Source: Xanthomonas translucens pv. cerealis
GTDB lineage: Bacteria; Pseudomonadota; Gammaproteobacteria; Xanthomonadales; Xanthomonadaceae
Assembly: GCF_006838285.1 (NCBI RefSeq)
Contig: NZ_CP038228.1
Location: 868,001 to 932,000 of the forward strand
Direction of reading: 5' to 3'
Length of the DNA: 64,000 bases
Below, one piece after another: positions 9,287 to 18,026 of the stretch (position 1 is the stretch's first letter; every line of letters starts with the position of its first letter). The notes below the pieces were generated by a model. That model saw nothing but the letters and a program-made list of their open reading frames with translations, did no database searches and was not told the DNA's origin. Both the position numbers and the translations under genes were made by a program.

Positions 9287-11071
9287 TCAGTGTCCCACCA
9301 TGCGCAGTTCGAAGTTCTGCAGCGTTTCCTTGCCAGTGTCGGTGAGCATGTCGGTCACCTCCAGCGTCCATCGCCCGGCCGAGTCTTCGTCCAGGAATGC
9401 GTTGCTGGCGGTAAGCTCGACGGAGACGCCGCCTTCGGCGTACACCGCCTTGTTGAGTTTGGAGAACGGCGTCATCACATAGCTGCGGGTGCCGTGCGGG
9501 GAAATCAGGACCACGCGCAGCGCGCTTGGATCCTTGTGCGTGCCGCCGAAGTACAGCTGCACGGCTTCGACCTTGAATGTCCGTTTGATGTCGATGCTGA
9601 GCGTGGCCGGCGCGGCGACGCCCCCGATCTTGCTTTCCGGCCCATGGTAGACCGCGTAGCCGGTGTCCTGCATTGGCGGCAGCGAGACGAAATGCGCCGA
9701 GGCATGGACCGCGGCGGCGGCGTCCACCAGGCCGAAGCCGTACCAGTTGCTGAAGGCATGGCCGGCGGCATTGGTGATCCAGCCCGGGTCGATCACGCTA
9801 CCGTTGTAGACCGCCTTGGGCTGTCCGGGATCGATCTGCTGCGCCGTCGTGGCCAGGATGTACTTCACATCGCGCCATGTCAGCTGCGGGTTGACGCTTA
9901 GCATCAGCGCCGCCACGCCGGAGACGGTGGGTGTGGCAGAGGAGGTGCCGCCCATGAGTGCGGTGTAGTTGCAAGAGGCGTCGATCGGCGATTTGCTGGT
10001 GTCCAGCGCGTTGTACATCGCGCCGTTGCGATCGCGGTTCATACCGGCCGCACAGCCGCTCAAGTCGGTGCTCACGATCGCAGGATCGAACAAAGGATCG
10101 CTCTCGAAGCCGGCATTGGCCGGCTTCGATTTTTCCAGGTTCGAATAGTAGCGCTTCTGGTAGCCGTATTCGCCAGCGAAACCCGCGACCCATACCGCCG
10201 AACCGGGCGAGGAATACGAACTGCGCACGCCCCGCGCGTTGACGCCGCTGACCACGATGCTGGTGATCAGGTCGTCCATCGGATCCACATTGGCCAGACT
10301 GCAGCCGACGTTGTAGCGCCGCGCGTTGTCGGGGCACTGGTCCACCAGTTGGCCCTGCGCATCGGGGACCAGGAAATCGGAGAACGCGTTGCCGGCGGCT
10401 TTGACGTAGATGCCGCCTTTGCCGTTGCGCATGCTGCGCATCAGTTTCTCCCACGAATACTGGTCTTCGACGGAAAAGTTGGGGTAGAAATCCGACAACA
10501 TGCCCCAGCTGTTGTTGAACACGTCGGCGCGTTTGGCCTCGGTGCCATCGCCCCATGCGTAACGTGTGTAGCGCTGGTCGTTGGCTCGGTCTGCCGCACC
10601 GGCATCGATGAGGTTGAAGCCTGCCAGTGCCGCTTCCGGCGCCACGCCACGGCCGCCTTTGCCGTTCCAGCCGACCGCGGCGATGATGCCGGCCACGGCG
10701 GTCCCGTGGTCGTCGTCGGCATTGATCGGCTTGGGATCGTGCGAGCCGTCGAAGAAGTTGTGCGATCCGTTGGGCACCACGTTGGCGGCCAGATCCTCGT
10801 GGCCGATCTCCAGGCCGCTATCGACCACGGCGACCTCGACGCCGGCACCGCGGATGCCTAGCTTATGCAGGATGTCCACGTCCAGGTCGACGCCGGGCGT
10901 CGGCAGCGTGTCGCCGATGACGGCCTGGCCCTGGTTGGAGAGGTACCACTGGTAACGGAACAGCGGGTCGCCGGCATCGGCCGGTTTCGCCGGCGCGGCT
11001 GCAGCGGTGCAGACGCCGAGCGCCAGTGTCGAGAGCAGCACTGCGGCGTGCGTGTTGCGGGAAAGCGTCAT
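9287..11071 (-). CDS. Secreted S8-family serine protease with C-terminal P/Homo B domain (kexin-like)
   Basis: A 594-residue preprotein. Residues 1-26 form a signal peptide. The subtilisin-type catalytic triad is D84 in AVVDSGLE, H122 in DDDHGTAVAGI and S377 in MGGTSSATPTVSGVAAL. The oxyanion region is YVKAAGNAF. The last 130 or so residues (ESKIGGVAAPATLSIDIKRT through WTLEVTD near the end) form a proprotein-convertase P domain. No separate long propeptide is evident between the signal and catalytic regions, so folding may depend on the coupled downstream protein. The ATG at 11071 is chosen because it starts the signal peptide; the frame stays open to 11347 but that extension has no export signal. 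Confidence 0.88.
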   Translation of the reverse strand: MTLSRNTHAAVLLSTLALGVCTAAAAPAKPADAGDPLFRYQWYLSNQGQAVIGDTLPTPGVDLDVDILHKLGIRGAGVEVAVVDSGLEIGHEDLAANVVPNGSHNFFDGSHDPKPINADDDHGTAVAGIIAAVGWNGKGGRGVAPEAALAGFNLIDAGAADRANDQRYTRYAWGDGTEAKRADVFNNSWGMLSDFYPNFSVEDQYSWEKLMRSMRNGKGGIYVKAAGNAFSDFLVPDAQGQLVDQCPDNARRYNVGCSLANVDPMDDLITSIVVSGVNARGVRSSYSSPGSAVWVAGFAGEYGYQKRYYSNLEKSKPANAGFESDPLFDPAIVSTDLSGCAAGMNRDRNGAMYNALDTSKSPIDASCNYTALMGGTSSATPTVSGVAALMLSVNPQLTWRDVKYILATTAQQIDPGQPKAVYNGSVIDPGWITNAAGHAFSNWYGFGLVDAAAAVHASAHFVSLPPMQDTGYAVYHGPESKIGGVAAPATLSIDIKRTFKVEAVQLYFGGTHKDPSALRVVLISPHGTRSYVMTPFSKLNKAVYAEGGVSVELTASNAFLDEDSAGRWTLEVTDMLTDTGKETLQNFELRMVGH

Positions 11072-11507
11072 GAGCAGGATCCAAGGGGTGGTGGAAGCGG
11101 ATCGCGCACCTGCCACCGCGCGGAATTTTCCGGTCCGGATGCCGCCCCGGTGCGCTGCGCCAAGCGCCTTCGGCGCAGCGCATTCCGCATGCACGGCTGC
11201 ATCGCTGCCGCACCGTATAGCCAGAGCCGCCTGCGCTGCAATCGCAGCAGCAGCGGCAAAGCATGAACTGGGTCGCGGCGGTGCCGGGCGTGTGCCGATT
11301 GCCGCGCCAATGCGTGGGATTTTCACCGGTGTGCGGACCGGTTTCATACAAATCGTCTACGAATTCATCCGCGAAAATGCAGCGATCATTTCCTTCAACG
11401 CAGACGAAGGTTTTTGGGTGGCGTTTGTAGCCGCATGCGCCTGGCGTGCGCTAGTGTCGCTGGCGCGACGCGATTACAGTTGCGCCCCCCGTGCAAAGGA
11501 AATCTCG
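11072..11507. other. Divergent intergenic region between protease and intact cupin
   Basis: This 436-base region holds no gene I can support. Its right part, from about 11375 to 11507, matches the leader of the decayed cupin copy (7725-7872): both share a GCGATCAT element, a CTTCAACGC element, TTTGTAGC[GC]GCATGCGC and the Shine-Dalgarno region. The promoter was therefore duplicated with the cupin gene. Promoters of both divergent genes must lie here. Confidence 0.6.
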
Positions 11508-11978
11508 ATGAACCTGTTTGCCAACGCCATGCCGCTATCGACCCCGGCTGCTACGGTTCCCGACGAAGACGCCAAGATGATCAGGCTCACCCGTGCCGGC
11601 GTGGCCGCCTCGGCGGTTGGCGCTGCAGCGTATTTCACCGGCGCGGTGCACATCGATGCGCTGTTCCAGGGCGCGGCGCCGGCCCGCGTCGGCGGCGCCT
11701 CGGTCAGTTTCGAGCCCGGCGCGCGCACCGTCTGGCATACCCATCCGCTGAGCCAGACCCTGATCGTCACCGCCGGTGTCGGCCGCGTGCAGGAATGGGG
11801 CAAGCCGGTGCAGGAGATCCACCCCGGCGACGTCGTGTGGATTCCGCCGGGGGTCAAGCACTGGCAAGGCGCCAGCGCGCAGGTGGCGATGACCCATATC
11901 GCCATCACCGAAGCGGTGGACGGTTCGCTGGTGACCTGGCTGGAGCCGGTGTCGGAGAGCCAGTATCGGGGAGAGTGA
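11508..11978 (+). CDS. Cupin-domain protein (intact copy)
   Basis: A 156-residue single-cupin protein. Motif 1 is GARTVWHTHPLSQTLIVTAG with metal-ligand histidines in WHTHP, and motif 2 is HPGDVVWIPPGVKHWQGA. Similar proteins are metal-dependent oxygenases, decarboxylases or stress-linked proteins of unknown activity. The ATG at 11508 follows AAAGGAAATCTCG. The family is commonly encoded next to a LysR regulator. Here the only LysR trace is beside the decayed copy at 7472-8285. Confidence 0.85.
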   Translation: MNLFANAMPLSTPAATVPDEDAKMIRLTRAGVAASAVGAAAYFTGAVHIDALFQGAAPARVGGASVSFEPGARTVWHTHPLSQTLIVTAGVGRVQEWGKPVQEIHPGDVVWIPPGVKHWQGASAQVAMTHIAITEAVDGSLVTWLEPVSESQYRGE

Positions 11979-12100
11979 GCGGCGCGCCGTGCGCTGCATG
12001 CCGATGACCCTGTGCACGTGCGCATCATCGCCTACGCGGCCAAGTACGCCTCGGCGTTCCATGGCCGATCGCACATGTCGGCGCTGGCAACGTGCAGGCG

Positions 12101-14509
12101 CTACCAGCGATACGCCACCGACACCTGGTACTGGCGGCCGGCGATCGGGCGGCCCATGAACACGCCGCCGGTGGCCGCGCCGGGCACGCGCACATTGCCC
12201 TCGGTCAGGCCCAGTGCGTCGGTCACGTTGCTGCCGCTGGCGGTGACCTCCCAGTGCGCGCCGGCATGCAGGCTGGCGCCGACGTCGAGCATGTCGTAGG
12301 GCGGCAGGCGCTGGCTGTTGACCAGGTCGGCGTAGCGCTCGCCGATGTAGGCGTAGATGGCGAACACGCGCAGGTCGCCGAACGGCAGCATCCAGTAGTA
12401 GCTCGGAGTCAGCCGGAACTGGCGCTTGGGCTGGCGCATCACCTGGTTGCCGGTGTACTCGCGGTAGTTGCGGTACGTGGCGTCCAGCCACACCCCGGTG
12501 CCGGCCAGTTCGAAGCCGCCGAACGGACGGATCGCGCCTTCCACTTCCAGGCCATAGGCGCGCGAATCGCCGGCCGTGGTGAAGTTGCTGCCGTCGGCCA
12601 GGAACGCCTGGAACGGCGAGTTCTTGAAGGTGTTGTAGAACGTGGTCAGGTAAAGATCGTAGGCCGCCGCACCGGACTTCAAGCCCAGTTCGTACTGGTC
12701 GATGTCCTGCACCTTGGTCTGGCCGTCGCGCAGGTTGTCGAAGCCGGGAAACTTGACCCCGGAATTGACCCGCGCGAACAGGCTGTTGTGCGCGTCGAGC
12801 TTGAAGTTCAGGCCGGCGGTCCACGACAGCGCGTTGTCGTCCTGGTCGATGCGGCGCGCGCTCGGCAGCGCGATCGAGGTGGCGTTGTCGTACAGCGTGG
12901 CCGGATCGCCATCCAGGTCCACGGTGGCGGTGTCGTGCACGCTGCCGGTGACGCGCTGGCGCTCGTAGCGCGCGCCCAGGTCCAGGCGCAGGCGGTCGTC
13001 CAGTTCCCATTCGTCGGCGACGAACACCGCGCTGTTCTCGCCGTCGTAGTGCGCGCGCAGGGCGAGGAAGGCGGTGCTGGTGAAGCCGTCGCGGGTCGGC
13101 TGGCGGCCGTCGTCCAGGCGCACGTCGATGCGCCGCGCGTGGTTGTGCGCGGTCAGCAGCATGCTGTTGCCCAGATACCAGGTGTCGCTGGAGGAATACT
13201 TGGCGTAGTAGCTGCCCACCGTGAGCGTATTGCCGGCGAACAGTGCGCGGCTCAGGCGCAGGTCGTTGGTGAAGGAATTCAGTGGCTTGTCCACCGACCA
13301 CCAGCCGGCTTTCAGCACCTGCTGGTTGGGATCGACCGCGCCGCCGCCGTTGCTGTAGCTGGCGCTGCCGGTGCTGCCGTAGCCGGCGATGACATCGCCC
13401 AGGCGTTGCGGCGCATCGCCGGTGAACAGCGCGTAGGTCGGCGCGGTGCCGCCCATCACGTTGAAGCGGTCGGCGAGGGTCCAGTCGCCGAGCTGCCAGT
13501 TCAGTTCGCCGCCGAACACGTCGATGTTGACCCCTCGGCCGTCGGCCAGGTCGCGCTGCACGGTCTCGCCGTTCGGGCCGACCGGCAGGCTGACGTTGCG
13601 GAAGTCGTTACTGAGCAGGGTGCCGGTCTGCGCGTTCAGGCCGGGGAAGCTGGACAGGTCGCTGCCGTTGTTGCGCGACAGCAGCGGTATCGCGGTGTAG
13701 AAGGCGTTGTTATCGTCGGTGTGGCGCGCGTAGAACGACAGGTCGCCGCTGTCCCAGCGCTTGCTCAGGGTGGCGCTGAACTGGCCGCCCTTGTCGGCGG
13801 AGAACTGCGGGTCGCGCACGCCGTCGGTCTCGCGGAAGAAACCGCCGATGCTGTAGTACCAGCCGTTGCCCATCGGCCCGCTGTTGAACAGGTCGATGCG
13901 ACGCAGAGTGTCGCTGCCGCCGGTCAGGCGCACGCTGCCCGCCGGTGCGTCCTGGCCCTGCTTCTGGATGAAGTTGGCGGTGATGCCGGCCTGGCCGTTG
14001 GAGAAGATCGGGCTGGAGCCGCCGCGCAGCACTTCCAGGCGCTCGATGGTGTCGTCGGTGCGGAACAGCGTGGAGTTTTCCAGGAACGACAGCGTCGGCG
14101 GCGGGAACAGCGGCGCGCCGTCGAGCTGGAAGGTGACGAACGGCGCATCGCCTTCCGATGGCATGCCGCGCACGAAGATGTTGGCGCCGGTGCCGCCGCC
14201 GCTGGGCTCGGCCCACACGCCGGGTACGATCTTCAGCAGGTCGGCGCTGCTCTGCGGTACCGCCTGCTGGATCTGCTCGGGCGTGGCGGTAGTGATCGAG
14301 AAGCTGGCGTCGCGCTTGCGCAGGCCCTTGAAGCGCGCGGTGCCGCTGACCACCACGGTATCCAGGGTGGTGGCGTCGGATTGCGTTGCGGGTGCGGCGG
14401 ATTGGACGGCGTTGTCGGGAGTGGTGGCGGTCTGCGCCAACGCGGTCGGCGCAAGCAGGACGGCGGCGATAGACAGCGGCAGCAGGCGGAGGGGCAGGGC
14501 GGCTTTCAT
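12101..14509 (-). CDS. TonB-dependent outer-membrane receptor
   Basis: An 802-residue receptor with a signal peptide (residues 1-25, ending ALAQ) and a TonB-box-like segment TLDTVVVSG near 48-56. The plug domain follows (DLLKIVPGV, FVRGMPSEGDAPF, IERLEVLRGGSSPIFSNG), then a 22-strand-type barrel ending in YQVSVAYRW with the usual terminal aromatic. It imports a ligand across the outer membrane using TonB-ExbBD energy; the substrate is unknown, and no Fur or Zur box was evident upstream. AAAGGAG lies 9 bases before the ATG at 14509. Confidence 0.92.
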   Translation of the reverse strand: MKAALPLRLLPLSIAAVLLAPTALAQTATTPDNAVQSAAPATQSDATTLDTVVVSGTARFKGLRKRDASFSITTATPEQIQQAVPQSSADLLKIVPGVWAEPSGGGTGANIFVRGMPSEGDAPFVTFQLDGAPLFPPPTLSFLENSTLFRTDDTIERLEVLRGGSSPIFSNGQAGITANFIQKQGQDAPAGSVRLTGGSDTLRRIDLFNSGPMGNGWYYSIGGFFRETDGVRDPQFSADKGGQFSATLSKRWDSGDLSFYARHTDDNNAFYTAIPLLSRNNGSDLSSFPGLNAQTGTLLSNDFRNVSLPVGPNGETVQRDLADGRGVNIDVFGGELNWQLGDWTLADRFNVMGGTAPTYALFTGDAPQRLGDVIAGYGSTGSASYSNGGGAVDPNQQVLKAGWWSVDKPLNSFTNDLRLSRALFAGNTLTVGSYYAKYSSSDTWYLGNSMLLTAHNHARRIDVRLDDGRQPTRDGFTSTAFLALRAHYDGENSAVFVADEWELDDRLRLDLGARYERQRVTGSVHDTATVDLDGDPATLYDNATSIALPSARRIDQDDNALSWTAGLNFKLDAHNSLFARVNSGVKFPGFDNLRDGQTKVQDIDQYELGLKSGAAAYDLYLTTFYNTFKNSPFQAFLADGSNFTTAGDSRAYGLEVEGAIRPFGGFELAGTGVWLDATYRNYREYTGNQVMRQPKRQFRLTPSYYWMLPFGDLRVFAIYAYIGERYADLVNSQRLPPYDMLDVGASLHAGAHWEVTASGSNVTDALGLTEGNVRVPGAATGGVFMGRPIAGRQYQVSVAYRW

Positions 14510-14964
14510 GAAGAATCTCTCCTTTCTTCATCCGAAAACGGTGTGCCGGTGCGCATGGTGGCCCGCGCGTGCAATGCACGTCGCTGCAGGATCGGTCGGC
14601 ACAGCGCGAGGCAGAGGACATCGCGCGGCTCCCTTGTAACGCCGTTGCGCGGGCAGGCCGTTGTGCAGCGCGGTAGAGGCGCCGTTTGCGTGACCGGTTG
14701 CGCAGGCTGCTCGCCAGCGCTGCGTGTCGTGCGGCGTGTCGTGCGGCGTGCCGTGCGCAGCGCGACGCCGCGTCGTGGGAGCGACGCCAGCTGGCCTCGG
14801 GCCTGCCGGCCTTACGGCTGTCGTATGGCTCAGCCGATCGGCTGCATCGCGCAGTGGCTGCATGCGTTCGCTGCGAAGGTACCTTCGCGGTCGCATCTGC
14901 CGGCGGCGCAAAAAAAGAGGCCACCCGAAGGCGGCCTCCACTGACGCGCGGGAGGGGAGCCGCG
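14510..14964. other. Intergenic region between two TonB-dependent receptor genes
   Basis: This 455-base gap carries the promoter of the downstream receptor and the terminator of the ZnuD-like receptor at 14910-14938. Around 14725-14760 the unit GTCGTGCGGCGT is repeated imperfectly about three times. I see no gene in it. Confidence 0.6.
14910..14938 (-). terminator. Rho-independent terminator of the ZnuD-like receptor gene
   Basis: Read on the minus strand, a stem GAGGCCGCC / GGTGGCCTC (one G-U pair) closes a TTCG tetraloop and runs into seven T residues. It lies 26 bases after the receptor stop codon, a textbook intrinsic terminator. Confidence 0.9.
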
Positions 14965-17043
14965 TCAGAAGAACAGGCGCACGCCGAACGAGGCGTTGCG
15001 GCCGGGCAGCATCACGTCGTCCTTCAGGAACGAGGTGTGCACGCGCGCGACCTGGTCGGTCAGGTTGTTGCCGTCCAGGAACACTTCCCAGGCGGTGGCG
15101 CCGGTATCGACGTGGTAGGCCAGGTGTGCATCGACCAGCGTGTAGCCGGAGGTCGGGGTCTCGTTGACCGCCACCTTGTCCTGCTTTTGGTAGCGGGTGG
15201 CGCCGAGCGAGGCGCGCCAGTTGCTGGTGTCCCAGCGCAGCTGCGCGCCGTAGCGTGCCGGGGCGATGCGCGGCAGGTTGCCGCCGTCCTTCAGCCGCGC
15301 GCGCACGGTGTCGCCGAACACGCGCAGGTCCCAGGCGCCGCTGTCGTTGTCGGCCAGGTGGAAGGTGGCCTCGCCCTCGAAACCATGGAAGATCGCGTCG
15401 GCCTGGGTCCACTGGCGGATCGGCAGGAAGTCGTTGTCCTCCTCGTGGAACCACTGCGCGCCGGTATCGACGATGTAGATGAAGTCGTCGTAGCGGTTGT
15501 AGTACGCCGCCACCTTTGCATCCACCCAGGAGTTCCTGAAATTCAGTCCCAACTCGGCCTGGTTGGCCTTCTCCGGCTTGAGGTTGGCGTCGCCGATCTC
15601 ATAGGCGAGGGTGGCGATATGCGGGCCATCAGCGAACAGTTCCTCCTCGGCCGGCGCGCGCTCGGCATGGTCGAGGTTGGCGGTCAGGCGCCACTGCTCG
15701 TTGAAGCGGAAGCCGCCGCTGAGCGAGAAGCTCTTCGGGGTGAAGTCGCGGTTCACGCCGGTGTCGGTCTCGTCCTTGACCTTGTCCACGCGCGCGCCGA
15801 CCTCGGCGGTGACACGTTCCCAGGTGTTGCGGGCCACGGCGAACACGCCGATGGCGCGGGTGTCGGTCTTCGGCACGAACGCCTCTTCGCCGATCGCCTG
15901 GAAGGTGGAGTCGCTGCCCTGCACGCCGAACGCGGTCTGCCAGCCGCCGCCGACGCTGAATGAAGCTTCGACGCGTCCTTCGTTGGCGCGCTTGTCGAAT
16001 ACCGTGCCCACTTCCTCGCCTTCGAACTCGGTGTGGGTGTAGGCGGTGTGGCCGAAGCTGTAGCGCAGCGCGCTGCCGTCGCCCCACGGATCGGTCAGCC
16101 CGCCCTTGAGCTCGTAGCGGTCCTGGTGCATGCGCAGCGACACGCCGCGCTCGCCGGCGGCCAGGTCGCCGGGCTCGCCCGGGTTGCCGTAGTTGTCGCG
16201 GAAGCGCGAGGCCGACACGCCGACGAAGCCCCAGTCGCCGGCCAGCGAGGCGCCGATCGAGCCGGTCTTGGTGTCCAGGAAGGAATTGGCCTGGCGGCCC
16301 TGTGGGGTGTCGTAGTCCTTCTGGTTGCGGTACACGCCGTCGGCGTGGATCGACAGGCCGCTACCATTGCCGGCATCGACCCGGAACATGTCGGTGTTGC
16401 CGTCCTTGTCGCCGCCGTCGAAGCGCATTTCGGCACGGCCGTGCACGCCGTCCACCGGGGTCTCGGCGATACGCCCGTCGACCACGTTGACCACGCCGCC
16501 GATCGCGCCGGAACCGTATAGCAGGGTGGAAGGCCCCTTCAGCACTTCGATCTGGTCGGCCAGGAACGATTCCACGGCCGGCGAGTGGTCCTGGCTGACG
16601 GTCGACACGTCCTGGGTGGATAGGCCGTCGCTGAGCACCGCCACGCGCGGGCCGTCCAGACCGCGGATGATCGGCCGGCCCACGCCGGGGCCGAAGTTGG
16701 AACTCTGCACGCCGGGCAGGCTGGCCACGGTCTCGCCGACGCTGGCGCCGCGGTTCTCGTCCAGGCGCTCGCCGGCCAGCACGTCCACCGGCTGGCTCAG
16801 GTCGCCGGCGGCGTCGCGCAGCGGACTGGCGGTGACCACCACCGCGTCCATGTCCCTCACGTGGCGGTCCTGCTTGCGGCCGTCGGCATGGCGGTTGTCG
16901 CTGGCCGGCGGCGTGGCGTCGCTGCCGGCGTTGTCGGCGGGCGCAGCGGCGGCCAGCGCCACGGCGGGACTGAGCAGGATGGCCACGGCCAGGGACAGGG
17001 CGGTGCGGCGGAGCGAACGGGATCGGGAGGAGGTCATCGGCAT
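14965..17043 (-). CDS. ZnuD-like TonB-dependent receptor, probable zinc uptake
   Basis: A 692-residue outer-membrane receptor with a signal peptide (through ALAAAAPA, near residue 30). A histidine- and aspartate-rich start of the mature part (NRHADGRKQDRHVRDMD) precedes VVVTASPLRD. The plug sequence GVGRPIIRGLDGPRVAVLSD with QDHSPAVESFLADQIEVLKG and GSGAIGGVVNVVDGRI is typical of the ZnuD/zinc receptor family. The barrel ends in FGVRLFF. A Zur-like operator lies upstream and a MerC gene is divergent, so zinc acquisition is the best inference. Two in-frame ATGs (17043 and 17037) compete and neither has a good Shine-Dalgarno. Confidence 0.87.
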   Translation of the reverse strand: MPMTSSRSRSLRRTALSLAVAILLSPAVALAAAAPADNAGSDATPPASDNRHADGRKQDRHVRDMDAVVVTASPLRDAAGDLSQPVDVLAGERLDENRGASVGETVASLPGVQSSNFGPGVGRPIIRGLDGPRVAVLSDGLSTQDVSTVSQDHSPAVESFLADQIEVLKGPSTLLYGSGAIGGVVNVVDGRIAETPVDGVHGRAEMRFDGGDKDGNTDMFRVDAGNGSGLSIHADGVYRNQKDYDTPQGRQANSFLDTKTGSIGASLAGDWGFVGVSASRFRDNYGNPGEPGDLAAGERGVSLRMHQDRYELKGGLTDPWGDGSALRYSFGHTAYTHTEFEGEEVGTVFDKRANEGRVEASFSVGGGWQTAFGVQGSDSTFQAIGEEAFVPKTDTRAIGVFAVARNTWERVTAEVGARVDKVKDETDTGVNRDFTPKSFSLSGGFRFNEQWRLTANLDHAERAPAEEELFADGPHIATLAYEIGDANLKPEKANQAELGLNFRNSWVDAKVAAYYNRYDDFIYIVDTGAQWFHEEDNDFLPIRQWTQADAIFHGFEGEATFHLADNDSGAWDLRVFGDTVRARLKDGGNLPRIAPARYGAQLRWDTSNWRASLGATRYQKQDKVAVNETPTSGYTLVDAHLAYHVDTGATAWEVFLDGNNLTDQVARVHTSFLKDDVMLPGRNASFGVRLFF

Positions 17044-17156
17044 ACCGGATAGGAGGAAAAAGGCGTCGCCAAGCGAGCGCGTACGCTCGCATTCGCCGCG
17101 CTCAGGCGGCGGCAAGCATGGCATTGGGGCGCGGCGACCCCCAGGTCGCCGGCCAA

Positions 17157-17176
17157 GTAATGTTATATTATTCTAC
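17157..17176. promoter_or_regulatory. Probable Zur operator between ZnuD-like and merC-domain genes
   Basis: An AT-rich imperfect palindrome, GTAATGTTATATTATTCTAC, in a GC-rich background. Its core TGTTATATTATTCTA matches 12 of 15 positions of the gammaproteobacterial Zur core TGTTATAWTATAACA. It lies 27 bases upstream of the MerC-domain ATG and about 115 bases upstream of the receptor ATG, where it could control both divergent genes. Zur itself is encoded at 5337. Confidence 0.75.
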
Positions 17177-17203
17177 AATCCAATCGCCACCGTGCTGGAC
17201 GTC

Positions 17204-17617
17204 ATGCCCCCCACCTCCGATCTGCGCGGATTGCTCGACCGTCTCGGTGCCACCGGTTCGCTGCTGTGCGCGGTGCATTGCGCGCTGTTGCCGCTGGCGC
17301 TGGCGGTGCTGCCGTCGTTAGGCCTGTCGGTGTGGCTGGGCGATGGCATGGAACGCACGCTGGTGCTGTTCGTGACCTGCCTGGGGCTGTTCAGCCTGGT
17401 GCTGGGCTACCGCCGGCACCGCGCCTGGCAGGCGCTGGGGCTGCTGCTGCTGGGCTTGCTGTCGTTGTGGGCCGGCATGCTGGTGCCGGCACTGCACCAC
17501 GCGGTGGCGGTGCACGCGGCAATCATGACCTTCGGCGGCACCCTGGTCGGGCTGGCGCACCTGCTCAACCTGCGGCTGAACCACGGTCACGTGCACGACG
17601 CCAGCTGCGCCCACTGA
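17204..17617 (+). CDS. MerC-domain membrane protein
   Basis: A 137-residue inner-membrane protein with four hydrophobic helices. The MerC signature is in helix 1 (GSLLCAVHCALLPL, with the C-x2-H-C arrangement), and a metal-ligand-like tail NHGHVHDASCAH ends the protein. MerC proteins transport mercuric ions in mer operons. This one stands alone beside a ZnuD-like receptor and a Zur-like site, so transport of zinc or a related metal is more plausible than mercury. ATG 17204 is preferred; a GTG at 17192 is the alternative. Confidence 0.82.
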   Translation: MPPTSDLRGLLDRLGATGSLLCAVHCALLPLALAVLPSLGLSVWLGDGMERTLVLFVTCLGLFSLVLGYRRHRAWQALGLLLLGLLSLWAGMLVPALHHAVAVHAAIMTFGGTLVGLAHLLNLRLNHGHVHDASCAH

Positions 17618-17721
17618 GCGCACGTGGTAGGCTTGCCGCCCTTGCGCGAGGGCGCTGATCTGCGTTGGCCTCGCCAAACCCGTGCATCGCGCGGGGATTT
17701 CGTACACACATTCAGGAGTCG

Positions 17722-17913
17722 ATGAGCATGGGTAAGGGTGACCGCAAGACCGCCAAGGGCAAGCGCTACAACGCCAGCTATGGTAATTCGCGTTTGCATA
17801 GCGAGAGCAAGGTAGCCGTGGACGCCGCTTCGCCGGTCGCCAAGAAGTCAGTGGTCAAGGCCCCGGCGGTGAAGAAGGCCGTTGCCAAGAAGACGGTCGC
17901 CAAGGCCGGCTGA
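17722..17913 (+). CDS. 30S ribosomal protein bTHX family
   Basis: A 63-residue highly basic protein. Residues 3-27 (MGKGDRKTAKGKRYNASYG, then NSRLHS) match bTHX, the small 30S protein that stabilises the head of the subunit. The remaining 35 or so residues form an alanine/lysine/valine tail (VAKKSVVKAPAVKKAV) resembling histone H1-like tails, longer than in the Thermus founder. AGGAG lies 5 bases before the ATG at 17722; a second ATG at 17728 starts at MGKGD. An intrinsic terminator follows directly. Confidence 0.87.
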   Translation: MSMGKGDRKTAKGKRYNASYGNSRLHSESKVAVDAASPVAKKSVVKAPAVKKAVAKKTVAKAG

Positions 17914-17937
17914 AGCCAGTCCGCTTCGTTGCAGACG

Positions 17938-17965
17938 ACGCGGCGCTTGCGCCGCGTTTTTTTTT
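17938..17965 (+). terminator. Intrinsic terminator after the bTHX gene
   Basis: A perfect 9-bp stem ACGCGGCGC / GCGCCGCGT with a 2-base TT loop runs into a tract of nine T residues. It lies 24 bases after the bTHX stop codon. Confidence 0.92.
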
Positions 17966-18026
17966 GCAGCCCGCAGGACGGCAGGTCCGCGCCATCGGCG
18001 AGCATCGACGCCGGCCGTGACGCGCT

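Noticed and set aside
9287..11347. Longer protease start at 11347
   Set aside because: The 92 extra residues lack a signal peptide and hide the clear export signal that begins at 11071.
14725..14760. GTCGTGCGGCGT imperfect triplication as a regulatory iteron
   Set aside because: Only about three diverged copies, between two receptor genes, without dyad symmetry or association with a replication or partition gene.
12092..14944. 950-codon plus-strand open frame opposite the TonB-dependent receptor
   Set aside because: Shadow of a clear receptor gene; composition is low-complexity and it has no domain.
17204..17617. Mercury resistance determinant
   Set aside because: There is no merR, merT, merP or merA nearby; the MerC-domain gene stands alone beside a ZnuD-like receptor and a Zur-like site.
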